Source: CAWCDJ01 sp963796675 (lineage in GTDB: Bacteria; Acidobacteriota; Terriglobia; Bryobacterales; Bryobacteraceae). From it: a DNA stretch of 64,000 bases. Positions 1 to 8,263 of this stretch are shown piece after piece (the first letter of the stretch is position 1; each line of letters begins with the position of its first letter). The position numbers and the translations under genes are program-made. The stretch covers positions 496,001 to 560,000 of the forward strand of contig CAWCMS010000002.1 in NCBI GenBank assembly GCA_963796675.1. The letters run 5' to 3'. A model generated the notes under the pieces. It had not been told where the DNA came from. It did no database searches and saw only the letters and a list, made by a program, of their open reading frames with translations.

Positions 1-61
1 GCGTGCAGTGACCCGCTTGGTCTAATGATGATACTGAAGTGGAATGGTCTAGTTAGCCAAG

Positions 62-94
62 GCGGGCAGAAGCCCGCTGCAGACTAAAGTCTGC
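62..94. repeat. Intergenic double-hairpin repeat (REP-like), copy 1
   Basis: Two adjacent perfect inverted repeats are visible: arms GCGGGC/GCCCGC at 62-67 and 72-77, and arms GCAGACT/AGTCTGC at 79-85 and 88-94. The layout, one short GC hairpin followed at once by a second with a 2-4 base loop, matches the copies at 26648-26682 and 49162-49200. The rest of bases 1-207 holds no gene I can support; the left part lies downstream of the DHA2 exporter on the other strand. Confidence 0.6.
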
Positions 95-207
95 CCTACG
101 GGCAGAGGCTGGCTTGCGCCGGCCGGGAGGCCCGCGCCGTGTCTTCATCCCACTTAGGCCGCCGGCAACCGGGTTGTCCAGAGCGTCTTCAATGGAGGGG
201 GCCGGAC

Positions 208-1776
208 TTATCCTTTCCGCACCTTTTGGAACAGTACCGCCAGGGGCATGCACAGCAGCGCCAGGTATCCGAGCAGCCGGAAGTTATCGACATACGCGAG
301 CAGCGACGCCTGCTGCTGCACCATTCCGTAGACTTCGGCCAACGCCTGCCGCTGAGCCGTCCACGCATCCGACCCGGCCTGAACCAGCCACCCCTGCAGT
401 CCGTTCACCGTAGCCACCGCTTCCGGGCTGAGCCTCGAAATGTTGGCCACCAGGTAATTCTGGTGGACCTGCGAATTCCGCACCAGCAGCGTCGTGACGC
501 TGGCGATCCCAATGCTGCCGCCGATATTCCGTACCAGGTTGTAAATCCCCGCCGCGTTGCCGATCTCCTCTTTCCGCAGCCTGCCCATTGCCATGGTAGT
601 GAGCGGAACGAAGATGAAGCCCGTGGCAAAGCCGTTGATCAGGTTCGGCACCGCGACCGACGTCATCGCGATCCCCAAATTGACGTGGCTTAGCATCAGG
701 GTCGAAAACCCGACAATCCCGAAGCCGAACGCCAGCAAGGCGCGGCCGTCCACGTAGTTGGCGGCCACGCCCGCCACCGCCATGGATAGCATCGAGCCGA
801 TGCCCCGCGGGCTCACCGCGAGTCCGCTATCGAGCGCCGGATACCCCATCAGCGTCTGCAGAAACAGCGGCAGCATGGCGGTGACGCCGTACAACACGAA
901 GCCGTACACCCCCGTAATCAGCGTGCCGACGCTGAAGTTGCGATTTCCGAGCACGCGCAGTTCGACGATCGGGTCGCGATGCGAAAACTCGCGGATCACG
1001 AAGGCGACCAGCGCCACGGCGGAGATCGCGGTGACCCAGCAGATCCAGCCGGCGCCGAACCAGTCGGCTTCCTGTCCCTTATCGAGCACCAGTTGCAGGG
1101 TGCCCAGCCAGAGGGCCATCAGACCGAAACCCAGATAGTCGATGGTGCCGCGAAAGGCCTGCTTGATGTAGGGAGGGTCTTCGACAAATGCGTTGACCAG
1201 CAGCAATGCCAGCACGCCGAACGGCAGATTGATGTAGAAAATCCAGCGCCACGAATAGCTGTCGGTGATCCACCCGCCGAGCGTCGGACCGATCACCGGC
1301 GCCACCACGACACCCACCCCGTAGACCGCCATCGCAACGCCGTGCCGGTGGGGAGGGAAGCTCTCGAGCAGAATCGATTGTGCCAGCGGCTGCATGCCTC
1401 CGCCGCCGATGCCTTGCAGCACACGAGCGAGAATCAGAACCGGCATACTCGGAGCCATTCCGCACAGCAGAGAGGCTATCGTAAACAGGAGGACCGAGCT
1501 CATCAGCAGCCGCTTCCGTCCAATGCGCCGCGTGACCCAGCTCGTGGCGGGAAGCATGATGGCGTTGGAGACCAGGTAGCTGGTGAGCACCCAGGTGGCT
1601 TCGTCGGTCGATGCCGAGAGGTTGCCCGCAATGTGGGGCAGCGCGACGTTGGCGACCGAGGAGTCGAGCACCACCATGAAGGTCGCGGTCATCACCGAGG
1701 CCGCGATCATCCACGGATTGGCGGCAGGCTTCCAACTCCCGGGTCCGGCATCGGCGGATTGTGCCGCGCTGCTCAT
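208..1776 (-). CDS. DHA2-family (EmrB/QacA-like) MFS drug exporter
   Basis: This 522-residue protein is a 14-helix proton-driven exporter of the drug:H+ antiporter-2 family in the inner membrane. Visible signatures are the motif-A loop after the second helix (RRIGRKR) and the antiporter motif C (APVIGPTLGGW) near residues 155-170. The start at 1776 leaves a 61-base divergent gap to a TetR regulator that carries a palindromic operator, so expression is probably drug-induced by derepression. No HlyD/EmrA adaptor lies next to it, unlike the second DHA2 exporter at 49886-51493. The substrate cannot be read from the sequence. Confidence 0.93.
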   Translation of the reverse strand: MSSAAQSADAGPGSWKPAANPWMIAASVMTATFMVVLDSSVANVALPHIAGNLSASTDEATWVLTSYLVSNAIMLPATSWVTRRIGRKRLLMSSVLLFTIASLLCGMAPSMPVLILARVLQGIGGGGMQPLAQSILLESFPPHRHGVAMAVYGVGVVVAPVIGPTLGGWITDSYSWRWIFYINLPFGVLALLLVNAFVEDPPYIKQAFRGTIDYLGFGLMALWLGTLQLVLDKGQEADWFGAGWICWVTAISAVALVAFVIREFSHRDPIVELRVLGNRNFSVGTLITGVYGFVLYGVTAMLPLFLQTLMGYPALDSGLAVSPRGIGSMLSMAVAGVAANYVDGRALLAFGFGIVGFSTLMLSHVNLGIAMTSVAVPNLINGFATGFIFVPLTTMAMGRLRKEEIGNAAGIYNLVRNIGGSIGIASVTTLLVRNSQVHQNYLVANISRLSPEAVATVNGLQGWLVQAGSDAWTAQRQALAEVYGMVQQQASLLAYVDNFRLLGYLALLCMPLAVLFQKVRKG

Positions 1777-1785
1777 TCGAAGTTC

Positions 1786-1807
1786 ATAATGACTACATAG
1801 TCATTAT
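1786..1807. promoter_or_regulatory. Palindromic TetR-type operator between exporter and regulator
   Basis: A near-perfect palindrome has 10-base arms (ATAATGACTA at 1786-1795 and its complement at 1798-1807) around a 2-base centre. It sits 10 bases upstream of the exporter start. This is the usual size and position of a TetR-family operator, so binding by the divergent regulator is inferred. Confidence 0.75.
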
Positions 1808-1811
1808 AATA

Positions 1812-1823
1812 GACTGTATGGTC
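1812..1823. promoter_or_regulatory. Second, weaker half-operator for the TetR regulator
   Basis: The 12 bases GACTGTATGGTC form an imperfect version of the core of the 1786-1807 palindrome. The two centres are 21 bases apart, two helical turns, placing a second dimer on the same DNA face and close to the tetR ribosome-binding site. This would allow autoregulation. Confidence 0.45.
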
Positions 1824-1837
1824 ATGGAAGTGGACCG

Positions 1838-2431
1838 ATGAAAACCAAACAGCAGGTGGTGGCCGATTTCCGGCGGCAGGAGATCCTGAAGGCGGCCCGC
1901 ACGGTCTTCGCGCGCAAAGGCTTCGCCGGCGGCATCGTAGACGAGATCGCCAAAGAGGCGGGCCTCGCCAAGGGCACGGTGTATCTTTACTTTCAGTCCA
2001 AACGGGAACTGTTCAAGGCGGTCCTCGAGCACGATATGGAGGCCCTCAAGACGGACACTCTGCAGCGCATCGACGCCGCGGACGGCCTTCGCGGGAAGAT
2101 CCGCGCTTTTGCGCTTGCCCGGATCGAGCATGCCGATGCCAAGCGCGAACTGTTCCGCATTATGGATACGGCGTCCGGATATTCGTTCACGCGGAAGCAG
2201 TACAACGCGCTGCTGAAGGAGCCGGCCCTCCGCCTGACCGCGGAGATCCAAGCCTCGCAGCGGCAGGGCTCGGTTCGCGCCATCTCGGCCGAAAAAGTGT
2301 CCTGGGCCATTGTTGATATGACGCGCGGCTCGGTTCAGCGGAGATTGATCGGGGAAACCAGCGGCACGCCCGCGGAGGAGGCGGACTTCCTGCTCGATCT
2401 GATCTGGTCGGGGCTGGTAGGAGCTGCTTAG
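1838..2431 (+). CDS. TetR/AcrR-family transcriptional repressor
   Basis: The 197-residue protein has the TetR N-terminal helix-turn-helix at about residues 10-58 (AARTVFARKGFAGG... followed by AKGTVYLYFQSKREL), and an all-helical ligand-binding C-terminal half. It is divergent from the DHA2 exporter and almost certainly represses it from the palindrome in the shared 61-base gap. The ATG at 1838 has a GGAAGTGGA ribosome-binding site. Its 3' end overlaps the convergent peptidoglycan-binding gene by 4 bases. The inducer is unknown. Confidence 0.93.
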   Translation: MKTKQQVVADFRRQEILKAARTVFARKGFAGGIVDEIAKEAGLAKGTVYLYFQSKRELFKAVLEHDMEALKTDTLQRIDAADGLRGKIRAFALARIEHADAKRELFRIMDTASGYSFTRKQYNALLKEPALRLTAEIQASQRQGSVRAISAEKVSWAIVDMTRGSVQRRLIGETSGTPAEEADFLLDLIWSGLVGAA

Positions 2432-2961
2432 CGATCGTGAGACGCGTCCGGGTGCTGTTCAGGAGCCGGCGCGGCCTGTGGCTTCGCGGCCGCTTCCCGC
2501 TTCGGACCAAGTCCCAGTGCGATGAGCGAGAGCGAGTTGATCTTTCCGTTGGCGTCGATGTTTTGCGAAGTCTGGAAGCGCTTGAGCGCTTCCACCGACG
2601 AGGCGCCCCAGGAGCCGTTCGCCGCTTCGCCATCGAGGAATCCCCGGGAAACCAGCGCGGCCTGAATCTCCTTGTAGCGCTCCGGCGTAGGAGCCGTCTG
2701 GCGGTTGCGCCACGTGGTGGCGGTGCGGCGCTTGGAAGAGGTCCTCTTGCGGGACGCTGTCGTGCTCTTTCGGGAAGGCGAGATACGCTTATGCGTCGAC
2801 GCAGTGCTCTTGTGGGCCGTGGAGGTGCGGTGGGAGGCTTTCTTCTGAGTAGCGGAGGCTTTCTTCGCCGGCCCCTTCTTGCTGACAGCCACGGCAGCCC
2901 CGGCGCTCCAATCGAGCACCAGAAAAATCGCAATTACGGCGAGGTACGCGAACCTTCTCAT
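2428..2961 (-). CDS. Secreted basic-linker protein with peptidoglycan-binding domain
   Basis: The 177-residue protein starts with a signal peptide or anchor (residues 1-26), followed by a lysine/serine/threonine-rich linker (about 28-90) that should be disordered and strongly positive. A PG_binding_1-type domain follows at about 94-152 (RYKEIQAALVSRGFLDGE, then VEALKRFQ). It probably tethers to the cell wall in the periplasm. No catalytic domain is present, so it is a binding or structural protein, not a hydrolase. Confidence 0.8.
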   Translation of the reverse strand: MRRFAYLAVIAIFLVLDWSAGAAVAVSKKGPAKKASATQKKASHRTSTAHKSTASTHKRISPSRKSTTASRKRTSSKRRTATTWRNRQTAPTPERYKEIQAALVSRGFLDGEAANGSWGASSVEALKRFQTSQNIDANGKINSLSLIALGLGPKREAAAKPQAAPAPEQHPDASHDR

Positions 2962-3033
2962 CGGGAACTTCTAGTTTAACAGGGAAGGGAAAGGGCGGGC
3001 AGGCCTTCCAGCCGGCCCACCCTCTCGATGAGG

Positions 3034-4626
3034 CTACTTCGCGTTGGAGGGGATCGTCCCCGCGAGGAAGCTGGACGTCCACGTGTTGCCGTTTTTGCTG
3101 AGCACGCGGAACGCAACCGCATCGCCCGGCTTCAACTTGGCCTTGGCGCTCATCACGTCCGCGGTCGAGTTGATCGGCTGCTGATTGATCGTCAGCAGAA
3201 CATCGCCCTGCTGCAGGCCGATATCCTCGGCAAACGAGTTGGGCTCCACCGATGTGACGAGAACGCCGGCTGTCTCCTTGATGCCCATGGTCTGCCGCTG
3301 CTGGGCGGACAGATTCTGGATCTGCATGCCGAAGCTCGTGGCGCCTCCGGCGGAGGGGCTGGCGGACTGGTCCTCCGGAGCGCCGAAGCGATCCGGGAAG
3401 ATCTGGGCGAGGTCGCCCACCGTCACCTTGTAGTCCTGGTGCGCGCCGTTGCGGAGGACCGCCAGATCGAGCGCGGTGCCCACCGGCGTGGCAGTCACGA
3501 TATTGACCAGTTCGGTTCCGTCATGCACCGGCTTGCCGTTCACCGCGACGATGATGTCGCCCGGCTTCAGGCCAGCCTTCTCCGCCGGTCCGCCTTCGGC
3601 CACATCCTGCACGAAAACGCCTTCGGTCGCATGGTAGGCCTTGAGCAGCGCCCGGGCGCGCTCGGCGCTGGCGTCGAACGTGATGCCGATCGAGCCGCGC
3701 GTTACCTTACCGTTCTTGATGATCGAGTTATAGACCTGCGCCGCGGTGTTGATCGGCAGCGCGAAGCCGATTCCCTGATAGCCGCCCGAACGCGACGCGA
3801 TCGCCGTGTTGATGCCGATCACTTCACCGCGGATGTTGAGCAGAGGACCGCCCGAATTGCCGGGGTTGATGGCGGCGTCGGTCTGCAGGAAGTGCTGGAA
3901 CTGCGAGGTGTCGCCAGGGATGTCGCGCTCTTTCGCGCTGACGATGCCCGCGGTCACGGTCGCCTGGAAGCCGAAGGGCGAGCCGATCGCCATGCACCAG
4001 TCGCCGACCTGGACCGCGTCCGAGTTGCCGATCTTCGCCGGAATCAGGTTCGACTTGCCTTCCACCCGAATCACCGCCAGGTCCGTGGGAGCGTCCACGC
4101 CCACCACCTTGGCGTCGTATTCGGTCGGATCGTCGTTGAACTTCACCTGGATGCGGTCGGCCTTGTCGACCACGTGATTGTTGGTCAGGATGTAGCCGGC
4201 CTTATCGACCACCACGCCCGAACCGAGAGCCGAGCCGCGCTGCGACATTTGCGGCGAGTTGCCGAACGGGTTGCCGCCGAAAAAGCGGTAAAGGAAATCG
4301 TCCATCCCGCCGGAATCGCCCTGGTCGCCGTCGTCGGGCTGCGCCTGGCGGCGGCTGCGCGACTGTCGTTCGGGCTTCGGGTTGTAAGTGGTGGAGATGT
4401 TCACCACGGTAGGTTCGACCTGCTTGGCAATCTGGCTGAAAGTGCTCGACAGTTCCACCGGGTTGGGGATCTGGAGCGGCATCGCGCCAGGAGCCACCGG
4501 ATTATCTTTCGCTGCCTTTACGCCCGAACTCACCAGGGTACCGATCACGATACCGACCGACAGCGTGAATAGAACGAGCGTGAACGAAAGCAGCTTCTGC
4601 GTGCGCAACTGATCTCGAAAACTCAT
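3034..4626 (-). CDS. HtrA/DegP-like periplasmic serine protease with two PDZ domains
   Basis: The 530-residue protein is a Do-type protease and chaperone for envelope protein quality control. An N-terminal anchor (residues 12-33) is followed by a low-complexity region rich in Q, R, G and D (about 83-110). The trypsin-like domain has a complete triad: His151 (TNNHVVD), Asp182 (TDLAVI) and Ser258 (NPGNSGGP). Two PDZ domains follow, from about residue 300 and about 430. Length and order match DegP/DegQ/MucD. It stands as a single gene, with 62 bases separating it from the EamA gene downstream. Confidence 0.95.
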   Translation of the reverse strand: MSFRDQLRTQKLLSFTLVLFTLSVGIVIGTLVSSGVKAAKDNPVAPGAMPLQIPNPVELSSTFSQIAKQVEPTVVNISTTYNPKPERQSRSRRQAQPDDGDQGDSGGMDDFLYRFFGGNPFGNSPQMSQRGSALGSGVVVDKAGYILTNNHVVDKADRIQVKFNDDPTEYDAKVVGVDAPTDLAVIRVEGKSNLIPAKIGNSDAVQVGDWCMAIGSPFGFQATVTAGIVSAKERDIPGDTSQFQHFLQTDAAINPGNSGGPLLNIRGEVIGINTAIASRSGGYQGIGFALPINTAAQVYNSIIKNGKVTRGSIGITFDASAERARALLKAYHATEGVFVQDVAEGGPAEKAGLKPGDIIVAVNGKPVHDGTELVNIVTATPVGTALDLAVLRNGAHQDYKVTVGDLAQIFPDRFGAPEDQSASPSAGGATSFGMQIQNLSAQQRQTMGIKETAGVLVTSVEPNSFAEDIGLQQGDVLLTINQQPINSTADVMSAKAKLKPGDAVAFRVLSKNGNTWTSSFLAGTIPSNAK

Positions 4627-4688
4627 GGAAGCTCTATACTCCTACACATGTTGGCGGCCGGGCTGGAATACCTCGCCCGCCGCGATTG

Positions 4689-5567
4689 CTAATTAGATGG
4701 ATGTGGCCGGGGATTCCATGGTTTCACCTCCACCAACATCACTCCGCCCAGGATGAGGACAGCGCCCACGGCAGCGCGTCCGGAAAGACCCTCACCCACC
4801 AACAGATACGACGTAATCCACGCGATGACCGGTTCCAGCATGAAAATCAGAGCCGTTCTGGTCGCAGTGGTGTACTGTTGAGCCCAGGACTGAATCGTAA
4901 ACGCCAGGGCAGTCGCAAAAATTCCTGTAATCAGTATGGCGTAGATGACCGCCGGGCGCCAGACCAGATGTGGCGTCTCCGCCCAGCCGAAAAGTGACAG
5001 AGCCAACAGCGCGGCGGCGGCAACCTGGGCAATCGACAACAGTTCGAAGTTCATGCGCTCCGAAAAGTGGCCCAGGGTCACAATATGCGCGGCAAAGGCC
5101 AGGGCGCCCAACAGAGTCAGCGCGTCGCCCCGGCTGATCGACCAGATATCGCCGTTGAGGGTCATCAGGCCGAGTCCCACCGTAGCCACCATAACTCCAG
5201 CTACTTCCGAAAGCTGGGGTCTAGTCCTATAGACGAGCCGCGTGAGCAAAGGTACCATCAGCGAACTCAGGCCGGTGAGAAATGCCGATTTGGGGGCGCT
5301 GGTAAGCCGCAGGCCGAGGGTCTGGAACAGGAATCCACTGTACAGAAAGCACCCTATGAGTCCGCCCGCCGCCAGCGATTTCGCCTCGGCACGAAACTTC
5401 ACATTCGGCCGAAACAGCACCAGCAACACTGCGCCGGCCAGCGAGAAGCGCAGGGCCAGGAACAGCAACGGCGAGATATCGGCCAGCGCCGTCTTCACCA
5501 GTACGAAGGTCGAGCCCCAGACGACCACGTTGAAGAAGAGCGCCAGGTCCGCCTTGCGGCGCGTCAC
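4689..5567 (-). CDS. EamA-family (DMT superfamily) exporter
   Basis: The 292-residue protein is a ten-helix drug/metabolite transporter made of two EamA repeats, roughly residues 7-135 and 147-280. The first repeat starts with FFNVVVWGSTFVLVKTAL. Such proteins export small metabolites or amino acids, and the substrate cannot be told from sequence. The start overlaps the stop of the upstream M20 peptidase gene by 4 bases, indicating translational coupling. That pairing suggests the exporter could handle products of the peptidase, which is an inference only. Confidence 0.9.
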   Translation of the reverse strand: MTRRKADLALFFNVVVWGSTFVLVKTALADISPLLFLALRFSLAGAVLLVLFRPNVKFRAEAKSLAAGGLIGCFLYSGFLFQTLGLRLTSAPKSAFLTGLSSLMVPLLTRLVYRTRPQLSEVAGVMVATVGLGLMTLNGDIWSISRGDALTLLGALAFAAHIVTLGHFSERMNFELLSIAQVAAAALLALSLFGWAETPHLVWRPAVIYAILITGIFATALAFTIQSWAQQYTTATRTALIFMLEPVIAWITSYLLVGEGLSGRAAVGAVLILGGVMLVEVKPWNPRPHPSN

Positions 5568-6796
5568 TTACCGGGGCCCCCGGAATCGTCGGAGCCGCGC
5601 ATCAGGAGGAGAAGCGTAAGGAAGATTCGCTTGAGCGCCAGGTCGCGCCCTTCCGGCCGGTACCATTCCTGCGTGGTATGCGCCCCGCCGCCGATGCCGC
5701 CCGCGCCGATCGCCACCGCCGGAATTCCGAGCGACAGCGGAATGTTCGCATCGGTGGACGAGGTGTCGAAGTGCGACCGGATGCCCAGGTGCGCATCCAC
5801 CGCCCGCAGGCACTGCAGCAGCGCGGCCGATTCGGGCAGCGCCGCGGCCGGCCGTGCGCCGATCTCGCGCAGCTTCGCCGCCACCTTGCCCGCCGTGGCT
5901 CGCTGGTTTTCGAGCTCTCTGGCGCGCTCCACCGCCTCCGCCAGCACTTCCACCAACTGGTCGATCTTCTCGTTCGATTCCGAGCGGATATCTACCTTGG
6001 CGCGTGCTGCCTGCGCGATCGCGTTGACTCCCGAGCCTCCCTCGATCAGGCCGACATTCACCGCCGATTTCGGATTGCCTTCGATACGCGTATCGGTGAA
6101 AAACGTGACTGCCCGGCACAGCGCGTGGAGCGGATTACCCACGCCGTAATCGCTCCAACTATGGCCGCCCGGGCCCGTGAAGGTCACTTCGAAGCGGCGG
6201 CTCCCCAGTCCACGGGTGGTGATGTGGTCGGTGCCGGCGCCGTCCACCACCACGAAGGATTCGATCTTGCGCGCGTAGGGCGGCTGCCGGCAAAGGTGCC
6301 GCATGCCGATCAGGTTGCCCTCGCCTTCCTCCCCCACGTTCGCTACCAGCAGCAACCCGCGGGAAAGCTCGGGCAATGGCGCGCCCAACTTCCGGACGCG
6401 CGCCACCGCCAGCAAGGCAGCCAGCCCCGCACCGTTATCGGAGACGCCGGGTCCGCGGAAGCGGCCATCGCCATCGATGGAAATATCGTCCTTCAGGCGC
6501 GCCGGCAGGACCGTATCCAGGTGGGCCGTGAGGGCCACGTAAGGCGCCTCGCCCTCCACCGCGATCACGTTGCCGGCGCGGTCGATCGAAGCCTCCCACC
6601 CGAAGGAGCGGAACTGCTCGAGGAACCAGGCGGCACGTTCCTGCTCCAGAAAAGTAGGCGCGGGAATGCGGCAGAACTGCAGGTGCTGCTCGTTGAGCCA
6701 CTGCCGTTCGCGCGTGAACCATTGCAGACACTCGCGGATGCCGCGGTGATCGGCCAGTTCGTTCAGATTTGCGGCTGTGAAGGCGTTGGCTGCCAT
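5564..6796 (-). CDS. M20-family metallopeptidase (tripeptidase/carboxypeptidase-like)
   Basis: The 410-residue protein has the M20 dizinc site. The HLD motif is His92-x-Asp94 (ALTAHLDTV), the bridging Asp is Asp120 (GVSDNGAG), the general base and metal Glu are Glu156/157 (VGEEGEG), and a C-terminal His lies in GGAHTTQEWYRPEG. The lid domain sits between the catalytic halves. Closest in style to peptidase T or acetylornithine-deacetylase-like enzymes, it should remove N-terminal residues from short peptides in the cytoplasm. It is first in a two-gene operon with the EamA exporter. Confidence 0.92.
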   Translation of the reverse strand: MAANAFTAANLNELADHRGIRECLQWFTRERQWLNEQHLQFCRIPAPTFLEQERAAWFLEQFRSFGWEASIDRAGNVIAVEGEAPYVALTAHLDTVLPARLKDDISIDGDGRFRGPGVSDNGAGLAALLAVARVRKLGAPLPELSRGLLLVANVGEEGEGNLIGMRHLCRQPPYARKIESFVVVDGAGTDHITTRGLGSRRFEVTFTGPGGHSWSDYGVGNPLHALCRAVTFFTDTRIEGNPKSAVNVGLIEGGSGVNAIAQAARAKVDIRSESNEKIDQLVEVLAEAVERARELENQRATAGKVAAKLREIGARPAAALPESAALLQCLRAVDAHLGIRSHFDTSSTDANIPLSLGIPAVAIGAGGIGGGAHTTQEWYRPEGRDLALKRIFLTLLLLMRGSDDSGGPGK

Positions 6797-6831
6797 TCCT
6801 GATGCCAGTGTACCAGTACGACTTCCGCGGA

Positions 6832-8253
6832 CTAGTGGTGCCGCAGGCCGTTATACGCGGTCAGCAGGCCTGAAACCGCGCCCACCACCGCCACCAGGGT
6901 TGCGATGACATCCTTATTTCGGACGTACCATGGCGAAAGCCGCTGGCCTAGCTTCTCGGACAGGGAGACCACGTTCATCAACGCCGCCTGCCGGTCTTTG
7001 CCTTCCGAGGATGTCTGGTACTCCTGCAGCATCAGGGCGACGGTCCCTGCCAGAATCTGCTGGTCGATCTGGTGCAGCCGCCCCACCAGGTCGGTGACCT
7101 TCATGGCGATCGTCGCCGTCATGTCCGTGCGCTGCCCGGCATCGAGTGCCAGGCTGAACGCCTCGGACCGCAGTTCCGAGGGCGAGCGGCCCAAAAGTCC
7201 GCGGATCCAGAAGCCGGCGCCGATCCCGATGCCGGTCATAAACACTCCGCCGAAGACCGCGGGGAAGGGCACGGCAGTTGCGGCCGGGGCCGGGTGTTTC
7301 GTCAACAGCATGAAGCCAATGAGCAGCGCCGCGAAGACCGCCAGACCTATTGAAATCGCGGCCCACACCGGGCTTCTCGCAGCCCTCGGCTCCGGCAGCC
7401 TGACCACCGTGGGAACGATGAGCTTATGATCTACCGCGGGCGGTCCCGAGAGAACCGCGAGCACCCGCTCGAGAGTCGGACGATCCTTCGGCTCCCGGCC
7501 CAGACATTGCGCAATCAATACCGACAGCGATTCCGGCACGGTCGGCGGGAGCGAAGGCGGCGGATCGTTTAGAATCGAGCGGAACAGAGCGACCAGGTCC
7601 GAGCCGCCATGTGCCGGCTGGCCGGTCAGCATCTCGAACAGCAGCAGGCCGAACGCGTAGACATCGGTAGCCGTGGTTTGCGGCCCGCCCAGCGCCTGCT
7701 CCGGCGACATGTACATCGGCGTGCCGAAGATCATGCCGGCCTGTGTGGCTTGCGTGGCAGGCTTGAGCACTCCCGCGACTCCGAAGTCGAGCAGCCGCAC
7801 TTTCGTGTAGTCCGGCGCCTGCGGCCATCCGGGGACCAGCACGTTCGCCGGCTTCAGATCGCGGTGAATGATGCCTTGGGCGTGCGCCGCTTGAAGGGCG
7901 CCCGCGATCCCGCGCGCCGCCGCTACGGTCTCCTGCAGGGAGGGCAAGCCGGCATTCAGGACGCGGTCGAGCGTCGCTCCCTCCACCCATTCCCGTACGA
8001 CGTATACGCGTCCGTCGGCGACTCCGCCATCGAGCACCGCCACCACGTTGGGATGCTGCAAAGCTTTGCTGATGGTGGTTTCCGCGCTCGCTGCCTCCTG
8101 CATCTCCGGGTCGGCGGAGGCGAAGAGTTTCAGCACCACGCTCTGGCGGCGGAACTGGTCGCGGGCCAAATAGGTGGTGCCGAAAGCACCGTGGCCGAGC
8201 TCCGATTCGATTTCGAACCGGCCGGCAAAGAGCGATCCGGGCGCAGGTGCCAT
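6832..8253 (-). CDS. Ser/Thr protein kinase with C-terminal membrane segments
   Basis: The 473-residue protein has a Hanks-type kinase domain at about residues 12-270: a glycine loop (LGHGAFGTTY), ATP lysine 42 (VVLKLF), HRDLKPAN catalytic loop at 130-137, DFG at 156-158, and GTPMYMSPEQ in the activation segment. After the kinase there are two hydrophobic segments (about 300-320 and 330-350), a helical region, and a last hydrophobic segment near the C terminus (about 447-465). It has no PASTA or FHA domain. The tail is probably a membrane-bound oligomerising module. It is followed 10 bases upstream by an unrelated MFS gene on the same strand. Confidence 0.92.
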   Translation of the reverse strand: MAPAPGSLFAGRFEIESELGHGAFGTTYLARDQFRRQSVVLKLFASADPEMQEAASAETTISKALQHPNVVAVLDGGVADGRVYVVREWVEGATLDRVLNAGLPSLQETVAAARGIAGALQAAHAQGIIHRDLKPANVLVPGWPQAPDYTKVRLLDFGVAGVLKPATQATQAGMIFGTPMYMSPEQALGGPQTTATDVYAFGLLLFEMLTGQPAHGGSDLVALFRSILNDPPPSLPPTVPESLSVLIAQCLGREPKDRPTLERVLAVLSGPPAVDHKLIVPTVVRLPEPRAARSPVWAAISIGLAVFAALLIGFMLLTKHPAPAATAVPFPAVFGGVFMTGIGIGAGFWIRGLLGRSPSELRSEAFSLALDAGQRTDMTATIAMKVTDLVGRLHQIDQQILAGTVALMLQEYQTSSEGKDRQAALMNVVSLSEKLGQRLSPWYVRNKDVIATLVAVVGAVSGLLTAYNGLRHH

Positions 8254-8263
8254 ATGTCTCTTC

